Positions 48,051-60,654 of a DNA stretch of 64,000 nucleotides are shown one piece after another. The DNA comes from Rhabdornis inornatus. Its lineage: Eukaryota; Chordata; Aves; Passeriformes; Rhabdornithidae. The stretch is from the NCBI GenBank assembly GCA_013397075.1, contig VWZS01004484.1, positions 1-64,000 of the forward strand, in the 5' to 3' direction. Numbering within the stretch: position 1 is the first letter of the stretch; each line of letters starts with the position of its first letter. Both the position numbers and the translations under genes were made by a program. The notes beneath the pieces are model-generated. The model worked only from the letters and a program-made list of their open reading frames with translations, did not search any database and was not told the origin of the DNA.

Positions 48051-51000
48051 AGCAGGAGCTCCTGGTAGGTGTAACCCCATGGGACTTATCAAACTGCTTC
48101 TTTTTGATGGAATATCCATAGGAAACAAAAAGAGATGAAAAGTAGACAAAACTAAAACTGTCTTTGTTTCATGAGACCTAGGAGTGACTACAGAAACCAG
48201 CAAATGCAAACAAGTCATTTCCTGAACTTTACTTTCCCTTGGGAGGCTGTATAGACACACATTATTAATACACACTCTGTATTGGTCAATCAGAAAGTTA
48301 CTACTAAAGTGGAAAGAGAAATAAATTAATATTTCCTCATAAGTGTTTGAAAGGATCTCAGAAGCTGAGCTGATGGCATAAGAAAAATCTTTATAGATGC
48401 TGATTTATTCAGCATTTATTTCTTGTCTGTAAGAGACAAAATGTCTTTGAAAGTTTAGAAATAAAGATAGTTTGCTTTCTAAAATAAACAAGCTTGAAGA
48501 CACCATTCTACCTAATTAAATAATGCTATAATTTCTTATTTATGGGTGATGACATAATTTCATTCTGGGTTGTCAAAATGATTGAAACATTTCTCAAACT
48601 TTGAATCACATCAGCATTTGGGGAATGCATTACTTAAAAAATTTTCATGCTTCTTAATCAGAATATTACTCGAGTGTTTATGTAAATTTTAGAATATCAT
48701 GTTGCTTACAGAATTATTTTATGCACTGAAAAATCTATTAATTTTCTGAAGGGAAGAGACTTGTACCACAAAACAAAAAAATATAAATATTTGGTAAATT
48801 TAATAACTGTGTAAGTGTAAGGCTTGCAATGTAGCATGGAATTCAGCAGTCTGACAGATAATAAGGGAAAATTTTGAATTATAGCTCAGAGGATGTTGCA
48901 AGGTGATCAGATGGAAACAGCACTGCCTTGAGATAATGTTTTTACAATCATTTTCATCCTCTGATTTTTGAATGAAATAATGAATGGCTGCTAACCTCTG
49001 CCGTTTAACAATATTTAATGAGTGCATAGTATCTTACATGTATGTGGTAAATTTATAATATAATTTAATATTTTAAAAAATTTAAATTAAATATAATAAT
49101 TTGTGTTATTTGTTTAAATTTATAATATAAATTGAATTCCTTAGTTTTGTTACCCTAGAGATATTTTTAGCTGGAATGCTACTGAAAATAATTATCTACT
49201 AGTTATTATTACAAAAAGACACTGGCATTCCCCAGAACTGAAAAAACAGGTTCAAAAGGAGAAGATACTGTTCTAGGTAAAAAAGGAAAGATTTAGTATC
49301 ATAGCTAATTGGTCATTCTTGTTCCAGATAATACCCTCAGAGTTTTATTTCCCTGTGGTTTGCATTAACATTAATTTAAGACTTAAGCGGTTTCCTGGAG
49401 ATTAAGCTTCAACTAAGCTACATTCTGTGGGGTCTTCAATAAATTTCTTGCTATCAAAAGACAGTCACTTTGATAACACTGAGTGGAGAGGAAGGAATAA
49501 CAGAAACCAACATGTTCAAGGTTCCCTCCCGTGCCCTGCTGCCTTTAGGAAGCGCGAGGTGGCTGCTGGGCACAGCAGTGAGTGAAGGACTCACGCCGTG
49601 AGCAGCTGCCTGCCCTGCAATAACGTGTTTAAAAATACTGTGGTACAGGTAATTCTGTCTGTGCAGTGCAAAAACCCTCAGCTGCTCTCAAGGACAAAGC
49701 TCACGGTACCAAGCTGTCTAAATGAGATTTCCTGATTTCCTGTAGATAGTGGCTTCCCCACCCCCCTTTAATTTAAGAGCCTTGAGATAATAAAAAAGAT
49801 GTATGTGGATTAGAGAATACAAAGCAAGTCTGCAAAAAGCTGAGCTAACACTCAATCCTTTCTCAAGCACTCAAACCTAGAGTGCTCCACAGTGTAGGGA
49901 GGTGTTTAAGAGCTCATACACCTAAAGCTGACACAATGGAGATGACTTTTAGTGCTATAGAAGGTTGGACCTGCTGACACACTCAGTCTCCTCAGGCCAC
50001 TGCAAACTGCTGGTGATGCTCCTGGCACACAGGAATGCCCAGCTTGCACAGGAACAGCAAATGTCTCCAGCTCCAGACCAAAGGCTGGAGCTCAGACCAA
50101 AGGCACTGCTGTGCCATAAATGTCTCCAGCTGTTTGCTGGGAACTGTCACACCCATCTTAGAGGAACTGCACAACCTGCAGGGCATCTCATGTGTCTGAA
50201 AGCAGACCTGTGGACATGAGGAAATGGGATATAACACTCAGCATTCCTGGTCTCAACATTGGGATGTACTAATTTAATACAGGGTTGGTATTAAATGGTA
50301 TTGCTCATTTTCCCAGATCAAAAAGGTTCATCAAAAGTTCCCCTACATCAGGATTAATATTAACCTTTTTTCACACAAATAATACTAATGCAGTCAAACA
50401 AACCAATCTCATAAAGAGTTATATATGTGTTTAAAATTCTGCTGGAAAGCCAAGTTTTTTAGATGACGTCAAAGTTTACAGACTCTTGAAAGAGTTTTGG
50501 CTCTCCTTAAATGAAAGCATCAAGAGCAGGCTAAAGGACAGGCTGCAGGCTCTGGAGCACATCATGCAGTAAACTTATTCCTGTGCTTAATGAAATACTA
50601 AACCAAAATGAAACCTGGAGTCTTTAATCATTTCTGTTAGAACTAATCAGGAAAGAGTAAATTTAAACCGTGGCTTTCTATTTACTTGTGTTCATAGAAA
50701 TTAGAGGCCTTGGGATATTTTCACCTATGAATTCAGAATATAGTTTCACTGTTGCTGAAAAATTCCTTTCAGGCATTTCAATACTGAAATTACGTTTTCA
50801 GATGTCAAAATAATGCCAAGTTCACAATATTTTTTATTTTTTAGGAGTAAAGCCCTTCCTACTTAAGTTACAAATTAAACCACACCCTAATATCTTTGAT
50901 AGACCAGCACAATATGCAAATCAAATGTAATTGCTATAGATTTGCTACGCAACTTTCACAGTTCCATCTCCCACTTGTCCCAAGTGTCACTTCATGTGTA

Positions 51001-52572
51001 TTCATATGATGTACCACAACACAGTCATGCAAAGGGCAGTGTGGATTTCTTACAAACACTGAGGATCTTTTAATTATTTTAAAGGCAATGAAATATAAAT
51101 ATGCAGCCCAGTTTGTTGGTTTTTTTTTTTGCTAGGAAAGAAATACAGTGTATATCACTATGATGCTCTTTGCATTAATGTCATGAATTAAAACATTTTG
51201 AAGGACAGCACTTTTTTGTTTACTGAAAATCCCTGCAGCAGTAGCACATTTTCATGGGTTTCAACTCAGGGACTTGTTCAAAGTCACAGCTTTATAATAA
51301 ATGTATACTCCTTTTATGAAGGCAGGGTGGCAGGTTTTAGCATTCATCTCTCTCTTTATCATTACCTATATTACAAGTAAAAGAAGCATTGATATTCTTG
51401 TTTCAAAGTGCAGAGAAAGGTTCTGCCCTGGGTGACCCAACATTTAGTAAGGCTCATGAATCTCACAAGGAGAAAAGGAAAATGAAAAATTTCTTCTAGT
51501 CACATAACAAAAGGGAATATTGCGGGCTTGACAATAGATGATAAAATGGTTTACCTAAATCTTTCCTATTCAAAGATAGGGGTTTCTTTATGGCATTCTT
51601 TTACAAAAACCATAAAAGTGCATTTCATCAGATTTTCATAATTAAATCTCTTTCATTGTAAGGTACCCAATCATACATTAGAAGCTCTTCCTGCAACGGG
51701 AAGAAAATTATCCTGCAAGCTCTTTGAGTGGAGTCTTTTCAGTCACAAATAGAGAACATAAATGACACGCCTTGGTAATTAAGAAACCTAGATGCAGATT
51801 TCTAATATCATTATTATAATTCAAATTTTGAGAAGTATATTCAATGTCTAACACCTCTGTGAAGAATTTCAAAGGATCAGCCATTAAGCTGACAAATACA
51901 TTGAGAAGTGCTTTAAAATCTAGGCCCCATTAAAAGTACCATCTGACAAATCAATATTAAGAATGCTAAAAATTAACATTGTTTTAAAAAGTAAATATAA
52001 TTTCAACTTAAGTAAAAAAGTAGACAATAGACAATTAACTTAGGCAAATGAGTAACCCCAGTGTATGGGGTACTTTGCATTCCACCCAGAAAAATTACAA
52101 ATTTTAAACTACAGACAATAACCTCTATATATTTCAAGCATAAACTATAGTTTGTATTGTTTAACATTGGTTTGAATGTATTCCATTGAACAGCAACCTC
52201 TTTATAATCAAACCTTTATTGACTGTTCAGATGTTGCAAAGTTTTGCTGAAGGAATCTATGAGTGATGTGGACACACCCTGGACACCCTCTGTGTGTGGA
52301 TAAAAGAGATCAAGCTGCTGATTCACCAGGGCACTGCTCCTGTTTTTCTGACCCTGCTTAAAGCAACATCACCCCTGCGCTTCCTCTCTTGCATGCAGGA
52401 TTTGAAACCATTCAGCCACTCACCAAAGAAATCCTCGTGCTGCTGCTGCTGCAGGGAATTCTAACACAAACTACAGAAACACCTGTGGAGTCTCCAATAT
52501 TCAAAACCTTTTCTATTCAGCTGGGTTGGAATTCAAAATGTAAGAGATTCTCAGAACATTGGGCCTGTAAAT
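48051..52572. other. Unique AT-rich DNA, no gene recognised
   Basis: No open frame exceeds 88 codons. A small CpG-bearing patch with GGAAGCGCGAGG and CACGCCGTGAGC lies at 49525-49600. Around 52240-52400 there is GC-richer sequence with GGATAAAAGAG at about 52298. It could be the edge of an unrecognised LTR-type element continuing into the duplicated segment, but the evidence is thin. Confidence 0.45.
49035..49135. repeat. AT-rich low-complexity block
   Basis: Nearly pure A and T with AAATTTATAATATAA occurring twice, about 65 bases apart, around a TTTAAATTAAATATAATAA core. It could form cruciforms. No gene content. Confidence 0.65.
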
Positions 52573-52819
52573 TAAAGGCGGAAAAAGAACACGAGATTTG
52601 AACTGAAGCCTTGGGAAAAGCTTCCAAGCTTAGGTGCTAGAAGCAGCAATGTAGATTTACAGCTTAAAGCAGAAACGTGTTAAGCAAAAAAAAGTTTAGC
52701 TATAAAGTTTAAGATATAGAAAGAATAAAAAGTAAGTATAAAAGTAACAGAACAACCTTAGAATAAATCTATGTGTTAGAACAAGATTGGCCAAAAAAGG
52801 TCACGCTGTAATTAAACAA
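52573..52819. repeat. 247-bp unit, copy 1 of an exact duplication across an N
   Basis: This segment, starting TAAAGGCGGAAAAAGAACAC and ending GTAATTAAACAA, is repeated without a single difference at 52821-53067, with one N between. Perfect identity plus the N indicates two contig ends sharing the same sequence that were joined without being merged. A real recent tandem duplication is less likely. The content is AT-rich with no open frame of note, and may belong to an unrecognised interspersed repeat. Confidence 0.95.
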
Positions 52820-52820
52820 N
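52820..52820. other. Assembly gap (single N)
   Basis: A single undetermined base lies exactly between the two identical 247-bp copies. It marks a join of unknown size in the assembly. Confidence 0.99.
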
Positions 52821-53067
52821 TAAAGGCGGAAAAAGAACACGAGATTTGAACTGAAGCCTTGGGAAAAGCTTCCAAGCTTAGGTGCTAGAAGCAGCAATGT
52901 AGATTTACAGCTTAAAGCAGAAACGTGTTAAGCAAAAAAAAGTTTAGCTATAAAGTTTAAGATATAGAAAGAATAAAAAGTAAGTATAAAAGTAACAGAA
53001 CAACCTTAGAATAAATCTATGTGTTAGAACAAGATTGGCCAAAAAAGGTCACGCTGTAATTAAACAA
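52821..53067. repeat. 247-bp unit, copy 2
   Basis: Identical to 52573-52819. Downstream sequence continues without interruption into ATTTCTTAGTATTAAATT. In a corrected assembly one copy should probably be removed, shortening the region by 248 bases. Confidence 0.95.
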
Positions 53068-54622
53068 AATTTCTTAGTATTAAATTAAAAACATAAATAT
53101 CTTTGTTAGCAGTGTTGTATTAGTTAATAAGTCATTTTAAAAATCTTATAACCATAACTCTGGTGACTTGTAGTCATGCTCTTAACACCTGTAATAAAAA
53201 CTCATGTTTTCTGTAAAAAATAAGAAAAATAAACTGCACTTTCTAAACAACTAAAAATCCCATCTCTCTGCCTCATTTAAAAAAAAAAAAAATCCCCACA
53301 AAATGTGATAATGTGAGAGCAAATCACCCACAGCCAGTGCCCAACATCTGGGTAAGCCACAGCTGTATCCAACATTTCCATAGGGAGCAAACTTGATACA
53401 TATTAAAGCATACTTGGTCACAAATTTCTTCTATTTACTCCATCTTCTTCAATGTTGTTTTTCTCTTCTTTTTTTCCTAAATATCACTGAGTATGCACAT
53501 ACAAATAGAAACCATTCTCACACAATCAAATTATCTACAGCCTTTATGGGAAGTACCATTTTAAGCATCAACTAACAGAATTTTTATTAAGGAGGTTTAG
53601 TCCTTCCTCTGGCTATAAAACTGTACTGATAAGACAAGCCTGAATTTTCAGTTTTGTTTTTTTTTTGTATTCTAAGCAAAATAGATTAAGCTCTGAACAG
53701 ATAACAACGGTTCATACAGAAAGCACTGAACTATTGAAAAAAGTATTCTACCAAAAATATTAGACACAATATTGCCCTGCAAAAAAAGATAATCAATAAA
53801 AAGTAATATCCAGAATGACATAAAGGGTCAGGCTTGGAGATATTTTCTAAAATTAAGACCTATTGCATACAAAGCTGTATTATTATATAGCTAATCAGAT
53901 CTGTACTGGGGATTGATGGTAAAGTACTGCATAATGATTTTTTTCCCCCACAAAAGTCTTGTTTTGTTGCTGTTGTTTAACACATTTGAATAAAACTTTC
54001 TTTTCTTTTCTGTTCACATTAGCTGGGTAGGCTTTTGTCAAGGGTGCTCCTTCTCTCAGGGGAGAGGGAAAAAGCCTCTTTTGGTGACATTTCCAGTGTC
54101 TCCATGCTATCACAACTCCAGCAGGGATTGTGCTCCTCTGTCTTTCCACAAGAGGAGAGTTTAGCTGACTACCTTGGACTTCAGCTACTCTGAATGCACA
54201 GCTTCATTTGTCTGTGTTTAGTGGTGTTGCACCCAGGAACAGCAAAAGCTGCAGTGCATAAACTGCTCTTGCTCAGGCTGACAGATCCTTCAGCATCTTT
54301 CCAGACACACGCTGGTCTTCACCTCCTTGTCTGAAGAATGCCAGCTGTGACAAAGTATTCAAATTCAATTTAATGCTTTAATGGTTTGTGTCATATTCAT
54401 TAGGGAGCATGCTTTTTTTTTTTTTAATTAACTTTGCAAAAGATGACTTCTGACCACTTTGAAGTTGAACATGTATTTGCAATTCACAAACATGCCAAAC
54501 CCAATACCCTTCTCTTTCTGCTGACAGTTTTTAGACGTTACTGCCCTACAGCAGATGGCTGAAGAACCTAATAAAGTGATGTTGTACAAAGCAACAAAAA
54601 TAAGCTTGGATCTGTAGTTATC

Positions 54623-54782
54623 ACAAAACAAACAAACAAACAAACAAACAAGAAAAACCAAAACCCCAAAATAACCAAACCTAACCAAAAAACCCCAAAA
54701 CAAAACAAAAAAAAAACAAAAAACCCAACAAAACCAAACAAAAAACAAAACCAAAAACCCCCAAAAAACAGCCAAAAAAACC
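54623..54782. repeat. A/C-only low-complexity tract with (AAAC)n core
   Basis: About 160 bases are almost only A and C on the plus strand, with a clean AAAC run near 54628-54650 followed by CCAAAA, CCCCAAAA and AACCAAAC variants. It closely resembles the tract at 17909-18027 in composition and strand. The antisense frame rich in Phe, Trp, Val and Gly is an artefact of the repeat. Confidence 0.88.
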
Positions 54783-55935
54783 ACTAGACAACTCCCTATC
54801 TAATACACTAGATATAATTCCTGCAAAGCATTACATGGGCTTGTAACATAATAACAAAAAATCCTTCACTGGATCAACAACCTCTCTGGGCAAGAAAAGC
54901 TGCAACAACATAAAACTCCGATGGTTTTACTGAGCCCTGTCCCTTTGTGACCTGGGTGCTGATAGAAAATTCCATCTCTTCTTGTTCTCAAGTGTTTCCT
55001 TTCAGGCTCCTCCTGTTGAACACTTCCTCCAGCCCTTAAGTCAGACCCTGTGCCCTTGTTCTGACTGCTTTCTTCACACTTCAGCCAGGGACAAAAGACA
55101 AGCCTGGGAATACAATTTACTTGAGAACATTTGTAGAGTTCTCCTTAAAAAAAGGTTAAAGATGAACTGATGGTTTCACAGAAATCTAAAGGAAACTTCA
55201 ACTAAATTAGTTTCCTCAAGTTTGGCTTTACTGAAAGCCTATGGGATTTTGGGGTTTTTTGTTTGGTGAGTTTGGATTATTCTTAATCTTTTATTCATCT
55301 TTTAATTACTTCAAAACCAGAATCATAATTCTAACTTAAAACACCACTAAAAATGCAATTAAGCAGGTGCTATGGTCGATTTCCTCTTTGTTTTACACCA
55401 AAGACTGCATATCCATGTCTTGGAAATATGATTCTTGGGTGTTATTTTTCAGTTTTATTTAATCTCACAGTGATATCACTTTGGCAAATTGCTGCCTTTG
55501 TTTCTTAAGTCAGACCAAATAGTTGTCCTCTTTCCTGAAATTCTTAATTATAACATAGATAGAAATCCTAAATTTGATTTAGCTTTAATTGTCAAGCGGT
55601 TTGGTTTTTTGCTTTTGCTTTTTAATTATTATTATTCTAAACTTCAAATCCGAGTAAACACATCAATACTGTATGTTAGTTCAGCCTGCAGTAGGGCTGG
55701 ATTCTACAAAAAGCACTACTAAGCAGCAAAGACAAGAAGATTGAAGATTTAGGAAGGGACAGGATGGCATGGTGGCACCACTACACCTTTAATGCAGAAC
55801 TCACTGAGGACAATGTTTATGGCTGGACAAGCCAGACTCGACACATGCAATGACATTAGACTTTACAGTGAATAATCACAGATTATTTCTGAGCGCTCAG
55901 TGTGTGCATAATGAAAACTCTTTTAACCTATGAGA

Positions 55936-56005
55936 AGGAGGATTATTTAAATATTATTAAAATAATAACACTTAAATAATATTAAATTAATAACACGTAT
56001 TTAAA
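55936..56005. repeat. AT-rich low-complexity block
   Basis: Made of TATTATTAAAATAATAA and AATATTAAATTAATAA words, with repeated ACACTTAAATAAT / TAACACGTATTTAAA-like phrases. Simple sequence, no gene content. Confidence 0.6.
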
Positions 56006-57971
56006 AACCCCACCAAATCTTTACATTTTCATTGCATGTGTGATTTGAGTTTGCTCTGCTGTGAGCCAATCAAATTTCAGCTTTTTGCTTAAACCAAAAT
56101 CTAATCAAGTCACAGCTGACATTTTTCTTCTTGCTGCAGTCTGCCTGACTGCATGGTTGTTTATTGGAAGTGGTAGTGGTTAATTCATATGTCAAATACA
56201 GAAATCTGCAGAAATATACTGGAATATAACAACAAAATTCACAATCTGCTGTGGAACAATATATACATGTTAACTAAGGAAATCTGGGAATACATTACCT
56301 AAGACAAATGAGCAGTTACTTCATTTTTTTTACTCTTCCCATTGATGTCTGGGGTCCCAGAGAAGCCTCATCATTTGATGCCTTTATGCCCAAACTGTAT
56401 GAAATTAAATGGTACAAGTATATGCAATGAAGTAAGACAGCATCTAAATATTTAAGATAGGGTAAAAATGTGTTTCATAGCCCTTGTCCTCACAAAATCT
56501 AAGTTTGTTTTAGTCAGGAGTTTGTCTCCTCTTTTTAAATCAGTGCATTTATCTACAAGAAAAGAACACAAGCTCATTCCATTGCCCTTCCCAAACACAT
56601 TTTCCTGAGGAAACACTCTGTATCTCTATTTACCAGTGTACTTGTACAAGTACATAAATATAAATTTTAACTGAAGAAGGGAAATAAAAATAGAAAAAAC
56701 CAGACTTTTCTATTTAATTTTTATTTCATATGGGATAATACCGTGTTATGAATTTTCAATTTAGGGTGGTGCAAGCAACAGCTCCATGCTTTGTAAACAC
56801 AAAGCGTCACAGTGGAGGACTTGGGTCAAAGACATCAGAGAGAAATCCTAGAATTTATCCTTAATTAGCTTCATACCCATACAGAGGTAAGAGCAATAGC
56901 TACAGGAAGGAAGAAATGGGTACAGGCTGGGCTTAAAGAAGAGCCTAAATGACCTCCCTGAGATGTCCCCCAGCCTCAGCAAATTAAAACATCATGGCAA
57001 GATTTCTTCTGACACTGCAGATAGTGATAAATATCTAAAATATCTAAGAGTGATAAATGAAGACAGCAGTTAGCTTGTGAATTCACTGAGTAGACTGAGC
57101 CTTGAATTTGCCTGTGCCAAATGGCTTCTTTAATCTTAGATTAATGAGTAACTAACATGAAGTCAAGGCTTCAAATCAATTACAGCTTCCTAGCAGTTAC
57201 AAACCGATTAGGCTTAATGGCCTTATTTCTGCTGTCAGGCATTCAACTTCTTTAAGAGAGACAAGAACATTGTTAGATTTGAAAGAAAACAAAGAAAAAG
57301 AAAAAAATAGTAGAGGAACCATTCAGTTGCCATTTCTAAAAATTCCAGGTGTTTCATGCTAAATACCAAAAAGGCAATGTTAACATAACATAAAACAAGA
57401 GTCACCACCAATGAAACCAGTAATGCCAAAGATGCCTCAAAAAGACTGAAGTAGAAGTAATAGTGAAATAAAACACAGAAATATGATTAATAGAAACACC
57501 CCAAAGGACCAAAAGTAATATTAATGTTCTTCTCTTACATTTGTTTAGGTTTTGTCTTGAGGGAAAATGAAAAATTTGGACAATTTTCTGCACATAAATA
57601 AACTAAGAGGAATTAACACACTCTAGTGCTTTACAGAAACCTGTGGAATTATTTTCACTTTTTTTTCATTTAACTTAATTCTCAATGCCTACTGAATATA
57701 GGCATCAAAATACTTTTTCTCTATTTCTTAAAACATTCTTTAGTACTTTAGTCTTCAAGTTACAGCAATAAAATGAATAAACATTTTAGTTACTTTTAGT
57801 TCTCTTTTTTCAGCTTTAGAATACTATCTTAGCTGTACCACTGCCAAGAAATACAAGCCATCTTCCATTTCTTCTTCTCCCAGGAGAAGAAACAAGTACC
57901 CACTCCTTAATGTTTTCTTATTCCTTGTTTCCATAACATCCCTCCAGCAGAAGAAGTTTTCCAGGAACAAG

Positions 57972-58037
57972 CTTGTTCCTAACCAGCATCAAACATAACT
58001 AAACCTTGTTCCTAACAAGGATCAAATATAATTAAAC
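57972..58037. repeat. 33-bp tandem duplication
   Basis: CTTGTTCCTAACCAGCATC... (57972-58004) is followed directly by a second unit (58005-58037), with 29 of 33 positions identical by my count. A perfect 18-base palindrome, AGGAACAAGCTTGTTCCT, spans the left edge (57963-57980), and the second unit contains CCTTGTT-CCT-AACAAGG. It is a small local duplication with hairpin potential. Confidence 0.85.
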
Positions 58038-58559
58038 CTTTTCACATGTCAGGCAAAGCATTTTTACTATAGCAGCAATATTCCTATTAACCACTCTGAA
58101 AGAGCACAGTAATAAACTCTGAGGAATAGAAGCTCTTTCAGGGTAGTTTGTATGAGAAACAATCTTAATTTTGTTTCTTAAATATATATGAATTACAGTA
58201 AAAAGAAAAAAAAGCTTTGTCTAGAACTCAGCCTGGCCATTCTCTCCTGCTATCAGAGCTGTGTCCTCAAGGAAAAAAAAAAAGAAGGATGCAAACAATA
58301 TATTTTGCATAATCTGTGCCAGCTTTTTCACCCAAAACAACCACTGTGGGTTTTGTCTCTATCACAAGGCTCTTAGAAGAAGTTGAGTCTCAGTTATTAG
58401 AATAAATACCTCAATTTTTCTACAACCCAGGAATCTACAAATTCTTGGGACTAAGAGCCCACTCCCAGTCCTGAAAATGCAGTTTCCTTAACACAGCACC
58501 AAACTTGCACACAAACAGCTACCTCTGCTAATGGGCTCTTTCTGGAAATATTTTATTGC

Positions 58560-59040
58560 TGCAAGCATGCATCAAAATGGCATTAAAATTCAGTGGAAGT
58601 TACTGACTAATTCCTATCGGAACTCTGGAAAATTCCAATTAACGAGCTTGGGAACATTGAGGCTAATAAGTGAAAACGTAGTTATTTTTAATTAAAAGGC
58701 ACAGTGCTAATAAGGACCGTGAGCATCACAAAGTGCATGCAAAGCAGACATCAACCAAGCAGAACTGGCCCACATAACTCCTGTGGAGGCACAGTGGCCA
58801 TTTCCTTGAATCCTTTTCATCAGCACTTGACTGCTTGTTTGTTCCACCAAATTACATTTTGTTAGAAAATATCAGTTTCACTCCATGGGAATGACAAAAG
58901 ATCAATAAAGTCACAAACGTGGGGAATGCATAATAAGCTCCTTCAGAGCTGGGAATATGGACAGTGTGTATGACAGATTGTTTCTGTGCTGCTGGAGAAT
59001 ATTGTGACATGCTAAACAGTACAGCTTTTGCACTTACCAG
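58560..59040. promoter_or_regulatory. Possible conserved non-coding element
   Basis: In a CpG-poor setting, four CpGs fall within about 105 bases (TATCGG about 58618, AACGAG about 58643, AACGTA about 58677, ACCGTG about 58718), with a fifth near 58916. The sequence is high-complexity and repeat-free and contains homeodomain-type cores (CCAATTAACG, TTTTAATTAAAAG). Retained CpGs outside islands and elements often mark selective constraint. That is inference, and no alignment was possible. Confidence 0.2.
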
Positions 59041-59071
59041 CTTTCTTTAAAGGAGGAAAATTAGACCACTT
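59038..59071 (-). other. Candidate micro-exon, 34 bp, unknown
   Basis: On the minus strand, a pyrimidine-rich acceptor (TTTTTACAAATCTTTTTCAG) and a strong donor (GCTG then GTAAGTGC) bound 34 bases. The only open frame gives KWSNFPPLKKA plus one base, a phase compatible with the start of the candidate exon at 10796-10900. It is too short to judge on its own. Confidence 0.12.
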
Positions 59072-60526
59072 CTGAAAAAGATTTGTAAAAACTTCCATAT
59101 TGAGGTTTGCAGATTAAATATACAGGAAACATTCACAACATTATCTGTTTTTTTCTCTTTTTGTTCTGTAATGCCTGATGTGAAAACAGACCAGTTCAAA
59201 TGTGTCCAACAAATTGAAAGCAAAATCAGACTGAGATGAACAAATGAAAGAACCCTACTTGAACTGTAGGGAGTGTATTTTTTGAAAACATCAAAAGTCA
59301 CGCCTGTATATTTCAAAATGAAATATTGTGACAGTCTCCTGCAATGATTTTGGCAAGTAAAGCAGATGGCTGGCTATAAAATATAGCATAAAGGCACAAT
59401 ATTCAAGATACCTAATCGATAAATCTTTGCCCTCTCTTTGATTAGTCTCTTTAGTACATTTTATATTTACATGCCTCTGAGTTGTTTTAGCTAAACACCG
59501 TCCCATTTAAGAATAATTTATCCAAATTAGAGCTTGCATTGTATTTATCTCTAATATTTATCCTTGCAGTTCCAGCCATCTCCCACAGATGAAAATTCTC
59601 AGATGCTTTTGAACTTTCCAAGCTTTGAACTACATCCACATTTCGATATGCAAGTAGAACAAAGAACAGAACTTTATTTCTCTAGCCTTTGGAAGATCTA
59701 TTAAAATAATAGATCCAATGAGTCTGCCGGAGGTTTGAGGAAAAAAGTTTGCGAGACTGTAAATAAACTTTAATTTTATAAAAGTGATATATTTTAATGC
59801 TCTTATAAATACAGCTCTAATCCATTAATATGCAACATTTGGGGCATGTCAGGCAACAAGCTGTGTATTTAATGACATTTATTTTACCAATTTAATAAGG
59901 GATCTCTTGCAAGTATTCAAATGTTTCTTTGAAAACAGCGTATAAATCACTATAAAATTATATTTCATAGTAGGAAAAAATACTAGAAACTGCAGGAAAG
60001 GCTTGAATAGCTTGCCTGAGAAACTGTCCTTTGATAAACAAATGCACATGTAACTTTAAAGCAGCCAAGCCAAATTTGAATAGACTGAATGTCTTCAACG
60101 TTTCACTTTCCTGACAGGGCAAAAAAAAAATTTGGTTAAATTTCATGAAGCCATTGTTGACTAGCAGGTTTTGGTTAAATCTGAGTAAAATTTTACTGAC
60201 AAAAGTAAACTGGGGAACACAGTAAGTGCTTATGAAGTAAAATCGTAATCAGTGTATCTCCCATCACTGCCAGCCCTATTTGTTGTCGTGGTTTGACACT
60301 GGCCCAACACCAGGCACCCACGAGAGTCACTCACCCACCCTCCCCTGCCACAGCTGGGCAAAAAATAATTAACAAAGGCTTCATGAGCGAGATAAGGACC
60401 GGGATGAAACACTTCAAGGGCAAAACAGGATCAACTTAAGGTTGCAAAGTGAAATTTATTACTAACAGAATCAGAGGAGGATAATGAGAAGTAAAATAAG
60501 CCCTTAAAACACCTTTTCTTCCCCCA

Positions 60527-60527
60527 N
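60527..60527. other. Assembly gap (single N) inside the LTR
   Basis: An undetermined base within CTTCCCCCANGATCTCTGC. It falls at the start of the part of the LTR that is GC-rich and repetitive in related copies, so sequence is probably missing here. Confidence 0.99.
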
Positions 60528-60632
60528 GATCTCTGCATCCCCCGTGGATCCCCACGGGCTGCAGAGGCACAGCTGCTCCACCATGGTCTCACCACAACCT
60601 GCAGAGGAATCTCAGCTCTGGCACCAGGAGCA

Positions 60633-60654
60633 CCTCCTCCTCCTCCTCCTCCTT
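60633..60654. repeat. (CCT)n microsatellite inside the LTR
   Basis: About seven CCT/CTC units, forming part of the LTR and probably expanded from its native CACCTCCTCC stretch. A reverse frame reading poly-Gly through it is a by-product. Confidence 0.85.

Larger units (their letters stand above)
53068..57971. other. Unique AT-rich DNA, no gene recognised
   Basis: Includes a 14-base A run at 53279-53292, the A/C tract at 54623-54782, and an AT-rich block at 55936-56005. Open frames reach 118 codons only where they read the antisense of the A/C tract. No element or gene signature is seen. Confidence 0.5.
58038..60283. other. Unique DNA, no gene recognised
   Basis: No frame longer than 89 codons and no interspersed repeat signature. 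The block 58560-59040 is unusually CpG-retaining and high in complexity and is listed separately, as is a candidate micro-exon at 59038-59071. Confidence 0.5.

Noticed and set aside
54428..54784. Minus-strand frame of 118 codons, strongly hydrophobic
   Set aside because: It reads the antisense of the (AAAC)n tract at 54623-54782, with no family and no start or splice support.
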